Positions 7,044 to 10,457 of a stretch of 10,457 nt of DNA are shown here, piece after piece; the stretch's first letter is position 1, and each line of letters opens with the position of its first letter. The notes below the pieces were generated by a model. It saw nothing but the letters and a program-made list of their open reading frames with translations, searched no databases and had not been told where the DNA came from. The position numbers were made by a program, and so were the translations under genes. This stretch comes from Flavobacteriaceae bacterium (lineage in GTDB: Bacteria > Bacteroidota > Bacteroidia > Flavobacteriales > Flavobacteriaceae): the NCBI GenBank assembly GCA_002728075.1, contig PBVB01000036.1, positions 31,462-41,918 on the forward strand, in the 5' to 3' direction.

Positions 7044-7055
7044 TAAAAAAAAAAT

Positions 7056-7862
7056 ATGGAATCAATTATTGAAAAAGCATGGTTAAATCGAGCTCTTTTA
7101 GAAGAAAAAGAGACGCAACACAAAATTAGAGAAGTAATTGAAAATCTTGATAAAGGAAAATTGAGAGTTGCTGAGAAAAATGGTGAAAAATGGATAACGC
7201 ATGAGTGGATAAAAAAATCTGTTATTCTTTATTTTGCTATTCAAAAAATGGAGACTAAAAAAGCTGGGCCACTAGAATTTCATGATAAAATAGATTTAAA
7301 AAATAATTACTCGGAGAGAAATATTAGGGTGGTTCCCCATGCAGTAGCTAGATATGGATCATATATTTCGGAGGGTGTTATTTTGATGCCAAGTTTTGTC
7401 AATATAGGTGCGTATGTTGATAAAGGGACTATGGTAGATACTTGGGCAACAGTTGGAAGCTGTGCTCAGATAGGAAAAAATGTCCATTTAAGCGGTGGAG
7501 TTGGAATAGGCGGAGTTCTTGAGCCTTTGCAAGCATCTCCTGTTATAATAGAGGATAATGTTTTCATTGGGTCAAGATGCATTGTGGTCGAAGGTGTACA
7601 TATCAAAAAGGAAGCCGTTTTGGGGGCTAATGTGGTTCTCACAAAATCAACAAAAATATTTGATGTCTCAAAAAAAGAGGCCGTGGAAATAAAGGGTTTT
7701 ATTCCAGAAAGATCGGTTGTTATTCCGGGGAGCTATAAAAAAAAATTTAATGCTGGAGAATTTAATGTTCCCTGCGCATTAATAATCGGAGAAAGAAAAG
7801 AAAGTACTGATAAAAAAACTTCTCTAAACGACGTGCTCAGAGAGCACGGGGTTTCGGTGTAA
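7056..7862 (+). CDS. dapD: 2,3,4,5-tetrahydropyridine-2,6-dicarboxylate N-succinyltransferase
   Basis: Transfers succinyl from succinyl-CoA to tetrahydrodipicolinate in the succinylase branch of diaminopimelate/lysine synthesis, feeding both protein and peptidoglycan. The 268-residue length matches the family (about 274 in E. coli). An N-terminal helical domain (1-90) precedes a left-handed beta-helix of hexapeptide repeats (about 95-205): RVVPHAVARYGSYI, MPSFVNIGAYVDKGTMVDTW, GSCAQIGKNVHLSGGVGIGG, EPLQASPVIIEDNVFIGSRC. The substrate-binding stretch around MVDTWATVGSCAQIG and the GGVGIGGVLEP loop are intact. Family members are trimers. The ATG follows a 10-A run and the -7-like box. It leads the dapD-tsaC-cca-ctaA operon, with tsaC only 6 bases downstream. 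The presence of dapD indicates the succinylase rather than the aminotransferase or dehydrogenase route. Confidence 0.96.
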   Translation: MESIIEKAWLNRALLEEKETQHKIREVIENLDKGKLRVAEKNGEKWITHEWIKKSVILYFAIQKMETKKAGPLEFHDKIDLKNNYSERNIRVVPHAVARYGSYISEGVILMPSFVNIGAYVDKGTMVDTWATVGSCAQIGKNVHLSGGVGIGGVLEPLQASPVIIEDNVFIGSRCIVVEGVHIKKEAVLGANVVLTKSTKIFDVSKKEAVEIKGFIPERSVVIPGSYKKKFNAGEFNVPCALIIGERKESTDKKTSLNDVLREHGVSV

Positions 7863-7868
7863 TCTCAT

Positions 7869-8429
7869 ATGGAAGATAAAATAATTAAAGCTAAAGAAGT
7901 TATATTAAACGGAGGTGTTATATTATATCCAACCGACACTATTTGGGGTATTGGTTGCAGTGCAATAATTGAATCAGCCATAAAAAAAATATTCAAAATT
8001 AAGAAAAGGGATGATAATAAGCTTTTAATAAGTTTAGTATCTAGTATAGAAATGCTTGAAAGATACGTGAAAAGCGTTCCTGAGTATGCTTTAGAATATT
8101 TATATGATGAATCACCCACAACAATTATTTATCCAAAAGTCAAGGGTTTTAATCATATTTTGTATGGAAAAAATGAGTCAATTGCTATAAGGTTAGTTAA
8201 AGACAATTTTTGTAAAGCATTAATTGACGAAATAAATATTCCTTTAATTTCTACATCTGCCAACATAAGCGGAAATCCTTTTCCAAAAAAATTCAAGGAA
8301 ATTGATAAAAGGATTATAAATCAAGTAGATTATGTTGTTAATCATAATGATAGTAATTTAATAAACTCAAAACCTTCTAGAATTATTAAAGTTTCATTAA
8401 ATGGCCAAATTGAGGTAATAAGAGAATGA
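7869..8429 (+). CDS. tsaC: L-threonylcarbamoyladenylate synthase (TsaC/YrdC/Sua5 family)
   Basis: Makes threonylcarbamoyl-AMP from threonine, bicarbonate and ATP, the first step of the t6A37 modification on ANN-decoding tRNAs. The 186-residue product is a single YrdC domain, so the short TsaC form without the extra C-terminal Sua5 domain. Motifs are YPTDTIWGIGC (20-30), the basic binding strip FKIKKRDDNK (42-51), SPTTIIYP (82-89), SIAIRLV (104-110), PLISTSANISG (125-135) and KPSRIIKV (168-175). The ATG lies 6 bases after dapD. Its last four bases overlap the cca start (ATGA), so translation of the two tRNA enzymes is probably coupled. The later t6A genes (tsaB, tsaD, tsaE) are not in the window. 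Confidence 0.94.
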   Translation: MEDKIIKAKEVILNGGVILYPTDTIWGIGCSAIIESAIKKIFKIKKRDDNKLLISLVSSIEMLERYVKSVPEYALEYLYDESPTTIIYPKVKGFNHILYGKNESIAIRLVKDNFCKALIDEINIPLISTSANISGNPFPKKFKEIDKRIINQVDYVVNHNDSNLINSKPSRIIKVSLNGQIEVIRE

Positions 8430-9877
8430 TTAACGTAAATAAAAAAATTCGAAAATTAATTAAACAAAAGGTTGTAGATATTGTTCATAGAAGTAGTATT
8501 TCAATATCTCAAGAAACATATCTTGTAGGAGGAGCCGTAAGAGATCATCTAATAGATAGAAAAAGAGAAAACTCTGATTTAGACTTTGTTACATTAGGGT
8601 GTGAAATGACTTTGGCTAATGAAATAAAAAGTAAAATAAGTAAAAACTTAAAAATAAGCAGGTTCAAGAACTTTGGTACTGCACATATAAATTTCAACGA
8701 GATTAATATTGAAATTGTTAAAGCTCGTAAAGAATCCTATCATTTGTCAAGTAGAAATCCAGATGTTGAGCCAGGAACTCTTTTTGATGATTTAAAAAGA
8801 AGAGATTTTACGATCAATGCAATAGCCGTAAGTTTAAATGAAAAAAATTTTGGTGATCTAATCGATCCTTTTAACGGATTGAATGATTTAGAAAATAAAA
8901 TCATAAAAACCCCTACGAATCCAGAAATAACATTATCAGATGATCCACTAAGAATTCTTAGAGGGGTAAGATTTAGCGCTGAATTAAATTTTGAGATTGA
9001 TAATTCCTTATTAAACGCAATGATAAAAAATTGTGATAGGATTAAAATAATTTCAAAAGAAAGAATTGTAGATGAAATCAATAAAATTCTAATTACTGAT
9101 ATACCCTCTAACGGATTTAAAATATTAGACAAGATTGGCCTAATTGAAATATTAATTCCTTCTTTAAATAAACTAAAGGGAATTGAAGAGATTGAGGGAG
9201 TTACACATAAAGACAATTTCTATCACACTCTTCAAGTGTTGGATAATATATCTCAGGTAACGAATAAAATTTGGTTAAGATGGGCGGCACTTTTACATGA
9301 TATTGGTAAACCAAAATCCAAAAGATTTGATGAAAAAATTGGTTGGACTTTTCATGGTCACGAATACATAGGTTCAAAAATGATTTTGGGAATTTTTAAA
9401 AATTTAAAAATGCCCTTGAATAATTCATTAAAATATGTTCAAAAGATTGTTTTGTTAAGTTCCAGGCCAATAATTTTATCTGAAAATATTGTCACGGATA
9501 GTGCAGTTAGAAGACTAATTTATGATGCTGGAGAAGACATTGAAGATTTACTGTTGTTGTGTGAAGCAGATATAACAACCAAAAACAAAAAACGACACGA
9601 AAAATATTTAAATAATTTTAAAATTGTAAGACAAAAAATTAAAATAGTTGAGGAAAGAGATAAAATTAGAAATTTTCAACCCCCTATATCTGGAAAATTT
9701 ATTATGAGTGTATTTAATCTAAAGCCCTCTAAAGAAGTTGGGATATTAAAAGAAAAAATTAAAGATGCTATTCTTGATGGAAAAATTTCTAATGAACACA
9801 AATCTGCTTTTGAACTTTTGCTTAAAGAGGGGGCAAAAATGGGATTAAAACGAAAAATTAATGAAGAAAAGGTTTAA
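8426..9877 (+). CDS. cca: CCA tRNA nucleotidyltransferase with HD domain
   Basis: Adds or repairs the 3' CCA of tRNAs; a class II nucleotidyltransferase. In the 483-residue product the polymerase head has YLVGGAVRDHLI (32-43) and the metal-binding SDLDFV (50-55, Asp51 and Asp53), then RRDFTINAIAV (125-135) and DPLRILRGVRFSAEL (173-187), the nucleotide-selecting neck. An HD phosphohydrolase-type domain follows: His267 (NFYHTLQ), LLHDIGKPK (289-297, His291-Asp292) and FHGHEYIGS (309-317). The C-terminus (ERDKIRNF, then FELLLKEG) resembles Bacteroidota forms. HD domains in some CCA enzymes give 2',3'-cyclic phosphatase or phosphodiesterase activity; this one keeps the His-Asp residues. The start overlaps the tsaC stop as ATGA, with GAGG 10 bases upstream. 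The 3' end overlaps ctaA by 17 bases. It could act on poly(A) instead, but a single copy beside tsaC favours CCA. Confidence 0.95.
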   Translation: MINVNKKIRKLIKQKVVDIVHRSSISISQETYLVGGAVRDHLIDRKRENSDLDFVTLGCEMTLANEIKSKISKNLKISRFKNFGTAHINFNEINIEIVKARKESYHLSSRNPDVEPGTLFDDLKRRDFTINAIAVSLNEKNFGDLIDPFNGLNDLENKIIKTPTNPEITLSDDPLRILRGVRFSAELNFEIDNSLLNAMIKNCDRIKIISKERIVDEINKILITDIPSNGFKILDKIGLIEILIPSLNKLKGIEEIEGVTHKDNFYHTLQVLDNISQVTNKIWLRWAALLHDIGKPKSKRFDEKIGWTFHGHEYIGSKMILGIFKNLKMPLNNSLKYVQKIVLLSSRPIILSENIVTDSAVRRLIYDAGEDIEDLLLLCEADITTKNKKRHEKYLNNFKIVRQKIKIVEERDKIRNFQPPISGKFIMSVFNLKPSKEVGILKEKIKDAILDGKISNEHKSAFELLLKEGAKMGLKRKINEEKV

Positions 9878-10457
9878 TTTTTGGACTAAGACGTCCATTT
9901 TAATTGTTTACTTAGTTATTGCAACAGGTGGAATTGTTAGAATGACAGGAAGTGGTATGGGTTGTCCTGATTGGCCCAAATGTTTTGGATATTATATACC
10001 TCCAACGAACATTGCTGAATTGACTTGGGTCTCTGAAAAGATATTTGAAAAAGGACAAATGATTATATATAATGATGAGCTTAAAATGTCGAAAAAAGAC
10101 TTTATAAGTGGATCAGATTTTAATCCTAAAAACTGGCAAGATTACACAAAACACGACTATTCAGTATTTAACCCACTTCACACATGGGTTGAATTTATAA
10201 ACAGATTAATTGGAGTAGTTTGTGGTATATCCGTTCTTATCTTGGGTTTTTATTCTATACAATTCTATAAAAATAAACCCATCATAACACTTTTGAGTCT
10301 ACTGACAATAATAACAGTTGGATTCCAAGCATGGTTAGGTAAAATTGTGGTAGACTCTAATTTAAGTCCTTATAGTATTACCATACACATGCTTATGGCA
10401 CTTTTAATAATTTCAATTTTAATTTTTATACACTTCCAAAATGGTAATTATAAAAAA
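9861..10457 (+). CDS. ctaA: Heme A synthase (CtaA/COX15 family), 5' part only
   Basis: Oxidises the C8 methyl of heme O to the formyl of heme A for aa3-type cytochrome c oxidase; an inner-membrane protein. Only the first 199 residues are inside the window, and the frame is still open at the end. The family hallmark GGIVRMTGSGMGCPDWPKCFG region (23-43) is clear, with Cys35 and Cys41 on the outer face after the first membrane segment (11-29). A long extracytoplasmic loop of about 65 residues follows, then HTWVEFINRLIG (107-118), further membrane segments at about 116-133, 141-158 and 174-190, and GFQAWLGKIVVDSNL (154-168) before His176, a probable heme ligand. The usual ExxHR motif reads E111-F-I-N114-R115. 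The ATG start overlaps cca by 17 bases; no other start fits. Last visible gene of the dapD operon. Confidence 0.93.
   Translation, partial: MKKRFNFWTKTSILIVYLVIATGGIVRMTGSGMGCPDWPKCFGYYIPPTNIAELTWVSEKIFEKGQMIIYNDELKMSKKDFISGSDFNPKNWQDYTKHDYSVFNPLHTWVEFINRLIGVVCGISVLILGFYSIQFYKNKPIITLLSLLTIITVGFQAWLGKIVVDSNLSPYSITIHMLMALLIISILIFIHFQNGNYKK

Larger units (their letters stand above)
6972..7047. repeat. 9-base inverted repeat framing the ruvX/dapD divergent promoter region
   Basis: TTTACAAAT at 6972-6980 is the exact reverse complement of ATTTGTAAA at 7039-7047, with 58 bases between. Each arm overlaps the -7-like box of the gene it faces, so the repeat is most simply a shared promoter core used twice in opposite directions. 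Just inside lies a looser pair, TTTGA (6995-6999) and TCAAA (7016-7020), which could be an operator half-site pair, though it is too short to be convincing. Confidence 0.6.

Noticed and set aside
7865..8119. Hydrophobic-looking open frame on the minus strand opposite tsaC
   Set aside because: Apparent hydrophobicity comes from reading the complement of Asn/Lys/Ile-rich codons; the plus strand encodes intact TsaC motifs.
8740..9216. 158-codon open frame on the minus strand opposite cca
   Set aside because: Overlaps conserved nucleotidyltransferase motifs on the other strand; the Ser/Ile/Leu-rich product has no domain pattern.
1..10457. Search for CRISPR arrays, insertion sequences, tRNA genes, toxin-antitoxin or defence genes
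   Set aside because: No direct repeat array, transposase motif, tRNA-like cloverleaf or defence-family domain was seen; the genes are housekeeping and nearly abut.

Overview
The window is about 10.5 kb of very AT-rich (roughly 30% G+C by eye), densely packed bacterial chromosome. It most resembles the phylum Bacteroidota, probably a marine or otherwise streamlined Flavobacteriales-type genome. Reasons: the order TPR protein, two tandem DUF368 proteins, aroE, DUF349 protein, which I recall from flavobacterial genomes; flavobacterial-looking deformylase, CCA-adding enzyme and heme A synthase; scarce Shine-Dalgarno sequences with A-rich leaders; and two perfect matches to the Bacteroidota -7 promoter box (TAnnTTTG). 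Assignment below phylum is an inference. I found no mobile element, CRISPR array, RNA gene, prophage or toxin-antitoxin gene, and no gap longer than 83 bases between genes.

Region 1 (1-5180, + strand) holds the end of a tetratricopeptide-repeat protein, two tandem DUF368/PopT-family membrane proteins (probable undecaprenyl-phosphate translocases), shikimate dehydrogenase (aroE), and a long Lys/Asn-rich DUF349 protein. The first four are tightly coupled, with a 5-base gap and two 14-base overlaps. DUF349 follows after 43 bases that include a weak terminator-like hairpin with an 11-T run. Both DUF368 genes appear to use TTG starts.

Region 2 (5185-6972, - strand) is a compact three-gene operon read ruvX, def, mazG: ribosomal RNA maturation/Holliday-junction-type nuclease, peptide deformylase, and NTP pyrophosphohydrolase. 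mazG starts with GTG. The operon converges on the DUF349 gene with only 4 bases between the stop codons.

Region 3 (7056-10457, + strand) is dapD, tsaC, cca, ctaA: lysine/diaminopimelate synthesis, two tRNA-maturation enzymes, and heme A synthase for cytochrome oxidase, the last cut off by the window end. Spacings are 6 bases, a 4-base ATGA overlap, and a 17-base overlap. Regions 2 and 3 diverge from an 83-base intergenic stretch that carries a perfect 9-base inverted repeat, each arm holding a -7-like box pointing outward.

Functionally this is core housekeeping: envelope lipid-carrier recycling, aromatic and lysine/peptidoglycan precursors, translation (deformylation, t6A, CCA ends) and respiration. 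I do not see a new defence, mobile or secondary-metabolism system. The points most worth a second look are the asymmetric pair of DUF368 paralogues, the symmetric divergent promoter, the Asn at the usual heme-ligand His position in CtaA, and the uncharacterised four-repeat DUF349 protein.
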